Below are positions 12,547-21,120 of a DNA stretch of 64,000 nucleotides, in pieces (positions within the stretch are counted from its first letter, which is position 1; every line of letters starts with the position of its first letter). This DNA is from Rhabdochromatium marinum (GTDB lineage Bacteria > Pseudomonadota > Gammaproteobacteria > Chromatiales > Chromatiaceae). The notes beneath the pieces were generated by a model, which worked only from the letters and a program-made list of their open reading frames with translations, ran no database searches and was not told the origin of the DNA. Made by a program: the position numbers and the translations under genes. The stretch lies in contig NZ_NRRS01000004.1 of NCBI RefSeq assembly GCF_016583795.1, positions 1-64,000 of the forward strand. The letters are read 5' to 3'.

Positions 12547-13144
12547 GTAGGCATTGGTCCCAATGTAAAGATGGTTGTCATGATCGAAGTAAATGCCGCC
12601 ATATTCGTGCGCAGACTTCCAACCACGGCCCAAGGGAACACGCCAAATCACTCGTCCATCCCAAGAGTCGATAGCCGAGACATAATACATTCCACCTTGA
12701 GTCGATGAGGCGTCAGAGGACCAGTCAGCTGTATGCGCAAAGATGATACCGCTTTCGCGCGCCAGCATGCTCATCGCCAGCATGCTCATCGCCAGCATGC
12801 TCATCGCCAGCATGCTTTGCCATTCGTAGTTCCAGACCTGACTGACCTGAAAACGGTTTTCGGAATCGATCATCAGCAATGAGAAGCCTGGCTCGGTTTC
12901 AATCAGTTGCGATTCCGGAATGACTACGGTGTGGCCAAAGTTGTTCTCGACAATCAAGCTGTCGCGAACTCCAATGAAGGAAGCCTCATCGACACTGCGC
13001 ATGAGCGTGAACACATCATGACTTGATCGCTGACATCCCGCCAATCGGCCTGCGCAGCAGGGTGCAGAGCGCCTAAAACGGCGGCCAGCAGGATGGCTGG
13101 GAACACGAGCGACCACTTTGGAGCCGGTGAAGAGGGTTGTTCAT
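12517..13144 (-). pseudogene. Degenerate exported beta-propeller-like protein gene with frameshifts
   Basis: A start with a good GGAGG site (ATG 13144) begins one frame. A clear signal-peptide stretch, SLVFPAILLAAVLGALHPAAQA, lies in a second frame (about 13110-13040). The rest of the protein, from DVFTLMRSVDEASFIGV to the stop at 12517, lies in a third. At least two frameshifts (about 13105 and 13020) are needed to join them. The C-terminal part (YYVSAIDSWDGRVIWRVPLG, YGGIYFDHDNHLYIGT) resembles a PQQ/WD-type propeller blade. A 15-bp tandem repeat expands the middle. I do not recognise the family. A sequencing error cannot be excluded for either shift. Confidence 0.6.
12761..12815. repeat. 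15-bp tandem repeat, about 3.7 copies
   Basis: The unit GCCAGCATGCTCATC occurs three times in full, at 12761, 12776 and 12791, and once partially at 12806. It sits inside the degenerate gene and, being a multiple of three, encodes repeated Met-Leu-Ala-Met-Ser on the minus strand. It looks like recent replication slippage. Confidence 0.9.
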
Positions 13145-13318
13145 GCGAAGCCTCCGAGTGACCTGTGCCACTGGGTAAAGCTAGACTGACCAGTTTAGTC
13201 TATTATAGCGCATAACGCGATTGTTGTTGAGACCGTTACGCCCAACGATCAAGGTGGATTTTGTGGAGGACTGATCAGCCGTGGCTGTGTGCTGATCGGA
13301 TTGGAGGGATTGGTTATG

Positions 13319-13348
13319 GAATTCGGGGTCAGGAAAGACCCCGAATTC
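13319..13348. repeat. Perfect 12-bp inverted repeat downstream of fccB (REP-like or terminator)
   Basis: GAATTCGGGGTC (13319-13330) and GACCCCGAATTC (13337-13348) are perfect complements around a 6-nt loop, 33 bp beyond the fccB stop. No T-run follows on either strand, so it is not a textbook intrinsic terminator. The shape suggests a mobile REP-type palindrome or a transcript-end stabiliser. Confidence 0.6.
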
Positions 13349-13381
13349 ATCAGGTGCCAGAACGGCCGTTTGATCAGTTGA

Positions 13382-14680
13382 TTAACTGAAAATATCGTGG
13401 ACGATATTGTTGTACCAGCTGTGGGCGTACTGGACTTCGCGCGCCAAGGCCCATTGCGGCGCGTCGGAGGGGGTTAGGCCACCGGCGCCTTCGACGCCGG
13501 CGATGGTGGAGCCGTCCTCGCTGAGGCGATAGACGGCGGCGACTGAGATACCGTAGTCCTTGCCGACAATGGAATAGCAGGTGTTGACATAGGCGGGGAT
13601 GCCGGGCTCGTCGCCGTTGAGCATGGCGATGATGGCCGCCGCCGTGACCTTGGCCTGGCTGTTAGCGGAGTAGCCGGATTTGGGCATCTTGGTGGCGATA
13701 CAGGCGTCGCCGATGACATGAATGCCGGCGTGGATGCTGGACTCGAAGGTCTTTTTATCCACTGGGCACCAGCCGCTGTCGTCGGTCAGGCCGGCTTCCT
13801 GGGCGATCGTGCCAGCTTGCTGCGGTGGAATCAGGTTGATGACTGCGGCCTTGATCTCATCGCCAAAGCTGGTTTCGACCGTCATGTCATCGGGGTTGAC
13901 GCTGACCACGGCAGCATCCGGGCCTGGGTGCCATTCGATCAAAGCATCTTCGGTGCCAAAGCCATACAGACGCTCCCAGCCCTGGGTGAACAGGCCTTGC
14001 TTGGAGAACTTTTGCTTGGAATCGAGAATCAGCACCTTGGATTTGGGTTTGGCCTTTTGCAGGTACATGGCGATCTGGCTGGCGCGCTCGTAAGGGCCGG
14101 GCGGACAGCGGAAGGGGTTGGGTGGCGGGGCAATCAGCACGGTGCCGCCATCGTCCATGGCTTCGAGCTGGCTGCGCAGGATTTTGGTCTGATTACCGGC
14201 TTTCCAGGCATGGGGGATGGTTTCGGCGACTGCTTCGCTGTAGCCGTCGATTTTGTCATACAGCAGCGAGACGCCGGGAGCGACAACGCAGCGGTCGTAG
14301 GGGAATTCATCGCCGCTGGCGGTTTTGACCACTTTTTTGTCGGCATCAATGCCGGTCGCCTTGTCATGCACCACCTTGACGCCATGTCCCTTGAGGCCGT
14401 CATAGCCATGCTCAATGGAGCTGAGCTGGCGGTCGCCGCTGAGCACTTCGTTACTCATGTAGCAGGTGAAGTAGCTCTGGTTTGGCTCGATCAGGGTCAC
14501 CTCAATGCTGGAGTCGCCAAGCTTTAGATACTTGGCGGCGGTGACGCCACCGGTGCCACCACCAACCACCACAACCTTTTTGCTCTCGGCGCGGGCGATG
14601 TGTGGGAAGCCCAAGGTGCTGACAGTGGCCAGCGCACCGGTGGTCTTGACGAAATCACGTCGGTTCATGCTCATATCCAT
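13382..14680 (-). CDS. fccB: Flavocytochrome c sulfide dehydrogenase, flavoprotein subunit
   Basis: FccB is the periplasmic FAD subunit that oxidises sulfide to sulfur or polysulfide and passes electrons to the FccA hemes. The 432-residue protein starts with a Tat signal (NRRDFVK) and then the FAD-binding [10 protein letters not shown]. Cys73 in YFTCYMSNE corresponds to the covalent flavin-thioether cysteine, and the redox cysteines lie in FRCPPGPYE and NTCYSIV. The C-terminal [12 protein letters not shown] is diagnostic. AGGAGG lies 3 bases before ATG 14680 and 9 before ATG 14674, and both could be used. It follows fccA by 41 bp in the same transcript. Its length and sequence match the Allochromatium enzyme throughout. 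Confidence 0.96.
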   Translation of the reverse strand: MDMSMNRRDFVKTTGALATVSTLGFPHIARAESKKVVVVGGGTGGVTAAKYLKLGDSSIEVTLIEPNQSYFTCYMSNEVLSGDRQLSSIEHGYDGLKGHGVKVVHDKATGIDADKKVVKTASGDEFPYDRCVVAPGVSLLYDKIDGYSEAVAETIPHAWKAGNQTKILRSQLEAMDDGGTVLIAPPPNPFRCPPGPYERASQIAMYLQKAKPKSKVLILDSKQKFSKQGLFTQGWERLYGFGTEDALIEWHPGPDAAVVSVNPDDMTVETSFGDEIKAAVINLIPPQQAGTIAQEAGLTDDSGWCPVDKKTFESSIHAGIHVIGDACIATKMPKSGYSANSQAKVTAAAIIAMLNGDEPGIPAYVNTCYSIVGKDYGISVAAVYRLSEDGSTIAGVEGAGGLTPSDAPQWALAREVQYAHSWYNNIVHDIFS

Positions 14681-14721
14681 TCTCCTCCTGAATGCTTATC
14701 TTGCGCGGATGGCGTCTTAAT

Positions 14722-15339
14722 TTATTGCTGGCTGGCGTAATAGGCCCAAAGGGCAGCGAGTCCGTCATCACCCTCGGCTTCGAGCATGGACTCAAGCTTG
14801 CGCTTCATCTTCTTGGGGATCTCGCGGCGCTCGTCGCGGAAGTCGCTCATGGCATACTTCAGATAAGGGGTCCACTGGCCGGCCAGGATGTAATAGTCCT
14901 CCTCCTCGGGAACCGCCTTGCCACCTTCGATATGGCACTTTTCGCAGTACTGCTCGTGCAGGTCACTGCCTGCCTCGACCAGGGCCTGGTCGAAATCCTG
15001 CTGGGCGGGAGCAAAGTCCTGCTGGTGGAAGTATTCGGCCATCTTTTCGAGTTCTTCGTCGTTATAGCCACGCGCAATGCGACCCATGATGGTGGAGTAG
15101 GTCTCGTCATCGCGGAAGTACTGCATGGTTTCGACGAAGACAATCGGATCCATGGCAGCAATACTGGGCGTGGCCGGCCCCAGGCTATTGCCATGGGTGC
15201 CATGGCAACCGGCGCAGGTGTTGGCCAGCATGGTGCCGATGGCGGTGGTGTCCTCGGATTCGGCCAGGGCGGCACTGGAGCCAACGCCAAGCAGCAGGGC
15301 AGCACCGATGAGGGTGCGGAGAGAGGGGTGTTGGTTCAT
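14722..15339 (-). CDS. fccA: Flavocytochrome c sulfide dehydrogenase, diheme cytochrome subunit
   Basis: FccA is the periplasmic diheme cytochrome c that receives electrons from FccB. After a Sec signal ending ALA at residue 26, the 205-residue protein has heme motifs CAGCH (42-46) and CEKCH (132-136). Conserved surrounding sequence includes [21 protein letters not shown] and [18 protein letters not shown]. The reading frame is open far upstream, but ATG 15339 is the right start: AGGAGG lies 7 bases before it and the signal peptide begins there. It lies between the ankyrin gene (46 bp upstream) and fccB (41 bp downstream). Confidence 0.96.
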   Translation of the reverse strand: MNQHPSLRTLIGAALLLGVGSSAALAESEDTTAIGTMLANTCAGCHGTHGNSLGPATPSIAAMDPIVFVETMQYFRDDETYSTIMGRIARGYNDEELEKMAEYFHQQDFAPAQQDFDQALVEAGSDLHEQYCEKCHIEGGKAVPEEEDYYILAGQWTPYLKYAMSDFRDERREIPKKMKRKLESMLEAEGDDGLAALWAYYASQQ

Positions 15340-15385
15340 TATGATTCCTCCTATGGGTGGGAACGATTCCCGTGGTGGTGCCGTG

Positions 15386-16357
15386 TCAGTCACTGGTGAG
15401 CGCTTGCACGGCGCGAGTCTGGTCATGGGCGCGGGCGATCTCGACCGGGGTCTGACCGTTCTGGTTAGTCGCCTTGGGATCAGCACCATGATCAAGCAGC
15501 AGGCGGATCAGATCGGCATCGCCGGCACGGGCGGCTTGCATCAGTGGGGTGAAGCCATCGATATCGACGATGTTCGGGTCAGCTCCGGCGGCGAGCAGGG
15601 TGCGGGCGATGCGCGGATTGCCATCGGTCACCGCCCAAGACAGGGCACTCATGCCGAGCTGATCGCGCCGGTTGACCTCGGCCCCATGCGTGAGCAGTAA
15701 CTCGACCATGGGCGCCTGGCCATTGTCAGCGGCGATGATCAGCGGGGTATCGCCTGCGTTGTCCTGGCTGTTGGGCTGGGCGCCCGCTTGCAGCAGCAGT
15801 TCGGCGATTTCAGTGTGGCCTGCGGCGGCGGCATTCATAAGCGCATTGCGTCCCTCCTTGTCGGCGGCGCGCGGGTCGGCATGGCGAAACAGCAGTTGTC
15901 GAACCATGTCGGCAATGCCGTAGCGGCTGGCAATCATCAGGGCATCCCAGCCGGCGCGGGTGCGGTCGTGGACGTGGGCGCCGCGTTCAATAAGCAATGC
16001 CGAGATGCCAATGTGGCCGTTTTCGGCGGCGAAGGTCAGGGCAGTGCAGCCGGCGACGGTGCGCTCATTGACATCGGCACCACGGTTGATGAGCAGGGCG
16101 ACCGTATCCATGCTGTCGCTTTCCACGGCCATCATGAGCGCGGTTTTGCCGAACTCATTGGCGGCATTGGCATCGGCGCCCTGGTCGATGAGTGCGGCGA
16201 CGCTCGGGGTATCGCCGATCATGGCTGACAACCGCAGTTCGCGGTCGAGCTCGGGATTGCCGGCGAGCGCGGCGCTGGTCAACAGTGCGGCGCTCAGGGC
16301 GCAGGCCGCGCGCCATAAGTGGGAACCATGCTGGTCAGGAAGATCCGGCCGTGTCAT
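15386..16357 (-). CDS. Exported ankyrin-repeat protein of the fcc operon
   Basis: This 323-residue protein has an N-terminal signal peptide (about residues 10-33, ending SAALA) and then about eight ankyrin repeats to the end. Their cores read [70 protein letters not shown] and NGQTPVEIA. Ankyrin arrays bind partner proteins, and the signal peptide places this one in the periplasm with the Fcc subunits. ATG 16357 is preceded by AGGAGG at 7 bases and lies 2 bases after the NapC-like gene stop, so the two are coupled. A scaffold or assembly role for sulfide dehydrogenase or its electron acceptor is inference. Confidence 0.9.
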   Translation of the reverse strand: MTRPDLPDQHGSHLWRAACALSAALLTSAALAGNPELDRELRLSAMIGDTPSVAALIDQGADANAANEFGKTALMMAVESDSMDTVALLINRGADVNERTVAGCTALTFAAENGHIGISALLIERGAHVHDRTRAGWDALMIASRYGIADMVRQLLFRHADPRAADKEGRNALMNAAAAGHTEIAELLLQAGAQPNSQDNAGDTPLIIAADNGQAPMVELLLTHGAEVNRRDQLGMSALSWAVTDGNPRIARTLLAAGADPNIVDIDGFTPLMQAARAGDADLIRLLLDHGADPKATNQNGQTPVEIARAHDQTRAVQALTSD

Positions 16358-16359
16358 CC

Positions 16360-16914
16360 TCACTCCTCCTCTGGCTCTTCGGGCTCGCGGGGCATTTTAT
16401 GCACCACCGCCTTATGGCAGTCGATACAGGTTTGGCCTTTGTCCTCGGCGCGGGAGTGGCGGCTGCGAGCGGAGCGGCCCTGTTCGGACAGATCCATGTT
16501 CTGGTAGTCGTGACAGCGGCGGCATTCACGCGAATCTGTGCGTTCCATCTTTTTCCAGACGTTTGAGGCCATGTGCCAGCGGCGCGCTTCAAACTTTTCC
16601 GGGGTGTCGATGGTGCCCATAATTTCGTGATAGACATCCTTGGCGGCGATGATCTTGGTCGCGATCTTGGGCAGGAAGGGCTTGGGCACATGACAATCGG
16701 CGCAGGTGGCCTGCACGCCGGATTGATTCTTGAAGTGCATGCTCTCCTGATATTCCAGATAGTTGGTCTGCATGGTGTGGCAGGAGACGCAGAACTCCAT
16801 CTCGTTGGTAGCGCTCAGCGTAAAATTAAACAGGCCGGCGAAACCGATGCCGGCCACAAAAAGCGCGACAAACACAAGCATGTAGCGGCGAGAGGAAGCC
16901 TTGGTGTCAGGCAT
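16360..16914 (-). CDS. NapC/NirT-type membrane-anchored tetraheme cytochrome c
   Basis: This 184-residue protein has a single N-terminal membrane anchor (about residues 11-33) and four heme motifs: CVSCH (42-46), CADCH (71-75), CRRCH (131-135) and CIDCH (163-167). NapC/NirT proteins exchange electrons between membrane quinones and periplasmic partners. As first gene of a unit with fccA-fccB it could couple sulfide oxidation to the quinone pool, in addition to the usual soluble cytochrome acceptor. ATG 16914 follows a TGAGG at 6 bases; an upstream GTG is less likely. The acidic C-terminus (PEEPEEE) is unusual. The link to sulfide is by context only. Confidence 0.92.
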   Translation of the reverse strand: MPDTKASSRRYMLVFVALFVAGIGFAGLFNFTLSATNEMEFCVSCHTMQTNYLEYQESMHFKNQSGVQATCADCHVPKPFLPKIATKIIAAKDVYHEIMGTIDTPEKFEARRWHMASNVWKKMERTDSRECRRCHDYQNMDLSEQGRSARSRHSRAEDKGQTCIDCHKAVVHKMPREPEEPEEE

Positions 16915-17002
16915 GCAAAACCTCACTGGGTGATTTCAAATGGCTTGTTCCTTAAGTCATGAGGGGTCGGACCGCACCAGCAGGCCAAGTCCGATCTCTG
17001 GA

Positions 17003-17022
17003 CTGTCAATTGTCATTGACAG
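17003..17022. promoter_or_regulatory. Inverted repeat upstream of the NapC-ank-fccAB unit, possible operator
   Basis: CTGTCAAT and ATTGACAG form perfect 8-bp arms around TGTC, about 90 bp upstream of the first gene of the sulfide-oxidation unit. The arms also contain a TTGACA -35-like hexamer. An operator for a sulfide- or redox-responsive regulator is plausible but unproven. Confidence 0.4.
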
Positions 17023-17090
17023 ATGCTAAAGGATAGAAAGCCGCTTGCCAAGCAAGGGAATAGGTTTTGCGCCTTTTGGGGCAGGTAAGT

Positions 17091-17129
17091 GGTTTGGGTC
17101 AGTGGCCTATGTGGCCAGGGACCCAAACC
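17091..17129. other. Long imperfect stem-loop between the serine hydrolase and NapC genes
   Basis: Outer arms GGTTTGGGTC (17091-17100) and GACCCAAACC (17120-17129), with inner arms TGGCC (17103-17107) and GGCCA (17113-17117), give a 15-bp stem. It lies 47 bp past the hydrolase stop and may end that transcript, although no T-run follows. Confidence 0.5.
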
Positions 17130-17175
17130 CATTGTGTCGGCAGGAAGGGCGAGCCAGGGGAGGCAAGCTCGTGTT

Positions 17176-18132
17176 TTACACCAATTGGTGCTGGTTTTTC
17201 ATGTACAGATAGACCAGATTTGAAACCGAACGCAGGGCATTGCTGCGCGCCGTGATCCAGCTGGTATAGGACTCGGTGCGGCTGTCGCGCTCAATGATGC
17301 CGATGAAGGTATAGGGCCGTGGGCGCCCACGACTGTCCTGACACTCGATAATGCCCATATTGCCGCACAGGCGCGCGGTGGAGCCGGTTTTGTCATAAAC
17401 GCGCACATGCGCCGGGATGCTGCTGACACCCCGGGTGATGCGATCATGGTTGGGCAGCCCCATGATGTCGCGCAGATCCCGGGCATGCGGCAGGCGGCTG
17501 TGCCAGAGCGCGAACAGGAAGCGGCTGTAGTCGTGCGCCGAGGCCCTGTTGCGATAGGTGCGACCGCCTGCGGGAATGTATTCAACCACGCTAGTCTCGC
17601 GAAAGACCCCCGGGGCGTATTGTTTCAGCACCCGCTCGACATCCTGCGGGCCATGGTTGCCATTGGCGCGACTGACCATGTGCATCAGCTCATTGGTGGC
17701 GGTGTTGCTGCTGCGGCGGATGCTCTGCTCCATGATGTCGCGCACCGAGCTGGTAAATTGCGGTCCGGAGCGACGGCGATCCGCCAGGTAGAAAAACGCT
17801 TGTGCCACAAAGGGCTTGATCATGCTGGCGGCTTGACGCGGGATGTCCTCGTTGATGGCGACCAGCTTTTGGCGAGTGGAGAAGTCGTAGATCGACCAGG
17901 AGGTGCGCTCGCTGGAGGAAATGCGTCCCTCAGCCCGCATCCGCTTGACCAGCGTTGAAACCTGCGTCTGCAAGGCGCTGGGTGCGGCGGCCAGCGGTGG
18001 CGCTGCGCCACCAAGCAGCAGGGCGCCGCTGGCCAGGGTCAGGTTACCGAGGAAATGGCGCCGCGACAGCGTGCTTGGGGTGATAAGGCTGGAGGTGGCG
18101 TCCGGGGGCGCGGGGATAAAAAGCTTGTTCAT
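17176..18132 (-). CDS. Tat-exported class A beta-lactamase-like serine hydrolase
   Basis: This 318-residue protein has an apparent Tat signal, SRRHFLGN with a hydrophobic stretch to about residue 50. The active-site triad of the penicillin-recognising fold is intact: SMIK (Ser103, Lys106), SSN at 141-143 (SxN-type) and KTG at 248-250. It resembles the beta-lactamase-2 family (PF13354) rather than a DD-carboxypeptidase with a PASTA or PBP5 tail. A true class A enzyme would need the Glu166 loop, which I cannot assign. It may hydrolyse beta-lactams or trim peptidoglycan. ATG 18132 is chosen because the upstream extension lacks a signal-like start. The gene appears monocistronic. Confidence 0.82.
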   Translation of the reverse strand: MNKLFIPAPPDATSSLITPSTLSRRHFLGNLTLASGALLLGGAAPPLAAAPSALQTQVSTLVKRMRAEGRISSSERTSWSIYDFSTRQKLVAINEDIPRQAASMIKPFVAQAFFYLADRRRSGPQFTSSVRDIMEQSIRRSSNTATNELMHMVSRANGNHGPQDVERVLKQYAPGVFRETSVVEYIPAGGRTYRNRASAHDYSRFLFALWHSRLPHARDLRDIMGLPNHDRITRGVSSIPAHVRVYDKTGSTARLCGNMGIIECQDSRGRPRPYTFIGIIERDSRTESYTSWITARSNALRSVSNLVYLYMKNQHQLV

Positions 18133-18310
18133 GGCATGATCCGCTGGCGAAAGTGGCGGTAAAACGACGGACTGATGCCTTAAAAGCATAATCAAAACAC
18201 GCCAGAAATCAAGGGAGTCTGGAAAAATATTTTTCTTATTTATCAGTCTATTTTGATATCTTCTTGATAAATCAGTTGATCATTGCGCCAAGTCCGGCTG
18301 CTGTGCTAGC

Positions 18311-18345
18311 CCGCCGCCGCCCCGGATGCCGGGGCGAGGCGGCGG
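18311..18345. other. GC-rich stem-loop after the second SPFH gene
   Basis: CCGCCGCCGCCCCGG (18311-18325) pairs with CCGGGGCGAGGCGGCGG (18329-18345), leaving a 3-nt loop and a 2-nt bulge. It begins just past the minus-strand stop at 18353 and probably marks the transcript end. No U-tract follows. Confidence 0.5.
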
Positions 18346-18352
18346 TGTGACA

Positions 18353-19288
18353 TCAGGCCAGCGCCTCGCTGTCGAGCGTCATTCTGGGGATGTGCCCGGT
18401 GCTGCTGCCCAGCTCAACCAGCAGCTGCGCATCGGCGGGCAGCACATCGACTTCGGCGCGGGACTCGATCAGGCGCTCGGTTTCCATCACATCCAGCACG
18501 GCGTTGAGTACCTCTGGATCCTTGCCGGCGATCTCATTGAGCGCGGCACCAACCACAGCCGGGCGGGTGGCGGCAGCCTCGGCCATTTTCTGCGAAACCT
18601 TGTAGGCGGTCTGACTTTTAATCAGGCCGACGCGGTTCTCGCCATCCTGTTTCATGGCGCTGGTCACCTGCACCAGACGCTTGACCACTTTTTCAGTGAT
18701 GTTGTCCACCATTTGTCGGTCGGTAAAGGCAACTTTGCGAATGTAAACCGAGCCGAGCTTGTAGCCCCATTTTTCCGACAGCGGCGACACGGTCGCGCGC
18801 ACCTTGCGGCTGAGCTGATGGCGGTCTTCGAGCATCTTGTCCATTTCGAGATTGCTGAGCGTCGAGATGGTGGAGCTGGCCACATTGGCTTGCAGGGAGC
18901 CTTCTGGATTGGCGTTGACGAACAAATAGGACACCGGATCGCTGACCTGCATCTCGTACCAGATGCCGACCCCCATGGGGGTGCCTTCTTCGGAATTGAC
19001 CATCTGATCGCGCAGGTAATACTGCTTGAGCGCGGTGCTGACCAGGTGGCGCTTACCAAAAAAGGGCACCAGCAGTGCCTTGAGCCCGAAATGACTGACC
19101 GGGTATTGCAGGCCGGCCTCATCCAGGGTGCCTAATACCTTGCCGAACAGGATGAACACCTGCGCCTCGCGCTCGCGCACCACGGCATAAATACCAAAAG
19201 AGCGTGCCAGAGCCAGCAGCAGCGGAATACAGGCCAGCCCGAAAAAGAAAGCAATGAAGGTGCCAAAGTCTTGATCAAGGAACATCAT
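18353..19288 (-). CDS. SPFH/band-7 domain membrane protein
   Basis: This 311-residue protein has one N-terminal transmembrane helix (about residues 8-30) followed by a band-7/SPFH domain. Typical segments are REREAQVFILFGKVLGTLDEAGLQYP and YEMQVSDPVSYLFVNANPEGSL, then a helical region ending in EALA. SPFH proteins form membrane-associated oligomers that organise membranes or control proteases such as FtsH (HflK/HflC). It starts 14 bp after the first SPFH gene stops, so the two form an operon and probably a hetero-oligomer, as HflK and HflC do. Sequence similarity to true HflC looks limited, so no symbol is given. Confidence 0.85.
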   Translation of the reverse strand: MMFLDQDFGTFIAFFFGLACIPLLLALARSFGIYAVVREREAQVFILFGKVLGTLDEAGLQYPVSHFGLKALLVPFFGKRHLVSTALKQYYLRDQMVNSEEGTPMGVGIWYEMQVSDPVSYLFVNANPEGSLQANVASSTISTLSNLEMDKMLEDRHQLSRKVRATVSPLSEKWGYKLGSVYIRKVAFTDRQMVDNITEKVVKRLVQVTSAMKQDGENRVGLIKSQTAYKVSQKMAEAAATRPAVVGAALNEIAGKDPEVLNAVLDVMETERLIESRAEVDVLPADAQLLVELGSSTGHIPRMTLDSEALA

Positions 19289-19302
19289 AACGGGAGCCTC
19301 GG

Positions 19303-20292
19303 TTAGCGGTTAGGAGCCGTGATCTGCACAATGCGTCGTGCCTGCTTCAGCAGCGGGATGCGCATGTTGCGCAAATAGGCGCGCAGAGCACTCTGACCGC
19401 CACGTGCCTTGATGTTGGACAGGGTTTCGCTCAGTTCGCGCAGTGGGGCAACCTCGGCCTGGGCGTTGTTGCTGGCGATCTCCACAGCGCGGTTGCTCAT
19501 GGTGATTTGCTGCTCGGCATCGGCGCGGGCGGTGCTAATGTCAGCGGCGACCTGATTGCGGGTGGAGTTGATGGCGGACAGGGCGCGATCGACCTCCGCT
19601 GGCGGATCGATCTGGGTGATCAAGGCGGCGTCCAGCTCAAGACCGTAGCGGGTGCCGGTGGAACGGCATTGCTGTTCCATGTAGTCGTTGAGCAGCGGCA
19701 GGTTTTTGCGCAGGTCATTGATGGACACCCCTTCTGACAGATCAACAGCGGGCCCGCCTTCTTCGCCTTGCATGTCGCCGCTGCCGACCAGGCTCTGGCC
19801 CTTGGGATCGACGAAGTTGGCGATGCGCTCGCGCAGCACGGAGACAAAATAGCCCATGACATGCTCAAGCGGCGTGTCGATGCCAAACAGATAGGCATAG
19901 AGGTTGTTCTCGGAGGCGCGAAAGCGAATCTGGCCATTGACGCCGGTGGTCAGGTTGTCTTTCGTGACCGCCTCAATGGTGGATTGGCGTTTGGTCGGAT
20001 CCCAGGTCAGATCCAGCGCCTTGGTGTCCACTTCAACCTTATGCACCTTCTGCCAGGGCCATTTGAAGTAGGGGCCACCGGGCCCGATGGTGCGCAGCAC
20101 CGGGAATTGATAGCGTTGTTGTTCTTCTTCATTCAGGCTGTTGTCGCGCACAAAGCTGTCGCCGATACGCTGTGCGCGGCCAAAGGAGGTCAGGACGGCG
20201 CGCTCATTGGGCTTGACGGTATAAAAAGCGCGGTGAAACAGGCGAAAGCCGGCATAGACCAGCAGTCCAAGCATAAAAGCGGTAATGGCCAT
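19303..20292 (-). CDS. SPFH/band-7 domain membrane protein (HflK-like partner)
   Basis: This 329-residue first gene of the SPFH pair has an N-terminal membrane helix (residues 1-20), then a band-7 core with KPNERAVLTSFGRAQR, PGGPYFKWPWQKVHKVEVDTKALDLTWDP in part, and SVLRERIANFVD. A long helical stretch rich in Ala/Glu (about 225-290) is suited to coiled-coil assembly. The C-terminus is basic (RNMRIPLLKQARRIVQ). The substrate or client protease is unknown. The ATG at 20292 begins the membrane helix directly. Confidence 0.85.
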   Translation of the reverse strand: MAITAFMLGLLVYAGFRLFHRAFYTVKPNERAVLTSFGRAQRIGDSFVRDNSLNEEEQQRYQFPVLRTIGPGGPYFKWPWQKVHKVEVDTKALDLTWDPTKRQSTIEAVTKDNLTTGVNGQIRFRASENNLYAYLFGIDTPLEHVMGYFVSVLRERIANFVDPKGQSLVGSGDMQGEEGGPAVDLSEGVSINDLRKNLPLLNDYMEQQCRSTGTRYGLELDAALITQIDPPAEVDRALSAINSTRNQVAADISTARADAEQQITMSNRAVEIASNNAQAEVAPLRELSETLSNIKARGGQSALRAYLRNMRIPLLKQARRIVQITAPNR

Positions 20293-20401
20293 GGGCGGGA
20301 TCTCCAGCAGACCAAGGAAAGGCGAGGGCGTCCGCGCGTGGCGGGCACTTCAAGCATAGCGGCTTCAGGACAGGCCGCAAGCGCGAATTCTGCTGGGGCG
20401 A

Positions 20402-21097
20402 TCAGGCGGTGCGCAGGACGAAATGCGCGAAGGGAGTGCTGTCGGGCGGGGGAAGTTGGGTGGGCAGTTGGGTGCGCAGCTCTGCATCGAGTAAGGAATG
20501 CGGGCGGCATTGTTGCAGAGCGTAGCGCGAGACGCCGGCGGCGGCCAGCTGCTGCATCAAATCAGCGAGATAGTCCGGATGGTCGAATCCGGGCATGACG
20601 GTGGTGCGCACTTCAAGCGCCACGTCGGAGGCTAGCGCCAGTGCCAGACTCTCCCAGGCTTTGGCGCCAGAGCCAGGCACGCCGGTGATCAGCGGATAGT
20701 CCTCGGGCAGGGCCTTGATGTCCAGACCCAGCCAGTCAATCAGCGGCAGCACGCGCGCGAGTCGCTGCGGGGCCGGGCCGCCGCTATGCAGTCCGACCTT
20801 AAACCCCAGGCGGCGTACCGCTTGGATGGCCGTTGGCAGCGCAGCTTGCAGGGTCGGCTCGCCACCGCTGAACAGTACCGCGTCAAGCAGACCGCGCCGG
20901 GAGCCGAGAAATTCCAGCACCTCGGCCCAGCTGAGCGCGGGCGGGGTGTTGGCATTGAGCAGATGCGCATTGTGGCAGTAGGCGCAGCGCCAGGGGCAGC
21001 CCTGGCAGAACAGGGTCGCGGCCAGTTCACCGGGGTAGTCCGTGGTGCTGAGCGCCGTCAGGCCGCCAAGGCGCAGGCTGGTGGGTGCCACATCCAT
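20402..21097 (-). CDS. nrdG: Anaerobic ribonucleotide reductase activating protein (radical SAM)
   Basis: This 231-residue radical-SAM activase generates the glycyl radical on NrdD. The iron-sulfur motif is CPWRCAYC (CxxxCxxC) in LFCQGCPWRCAYCHNAHLL, and FSGGEPT is the SAM-contacting GGE motif. The frame is open further upstream, but ATG 21097 gives the family N-terminus (LRLGGLTALSTTDYPG). It lies just downstream of the small glycyl-radical gene and nrdD, completing the class III system. Confidence 0.93.
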   Translation of the reverse strand: MDVAPTSLRLGGLTALSTTDYPGELAATLFCQGCPWRCAYCHNAHLLNANTPPALSWAEVLEFLGSRRGLLDAVLFSGGEPTLQAALPTAIQAVRRLGFKVGLHSGGPAPQRLARVLPLIDWLGLDIKALPEDYPLITGVPGSGAKAWESLALALASDVALEVRTTVMPGFDHPDYLADLMQQLAAAGVSRYALQQCRPHSLLDAELRTQLPTQLPPPDSTPFAHFVLRTA

Positions 21098-21120
21098 GCG
21101 AGCATTCGGCGCGCGGGCGA

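Noticed and set aside
12761-12815. Tandem repeat as a CRISPR array
   Set aside because: Units are contiguous 15-mers without spacers and lie in a reading frame.
13718-14527. 269-codon plus-strand frame opposite fccB
   Set aside because: Antisense shadow of fccB with no recognisable motif.
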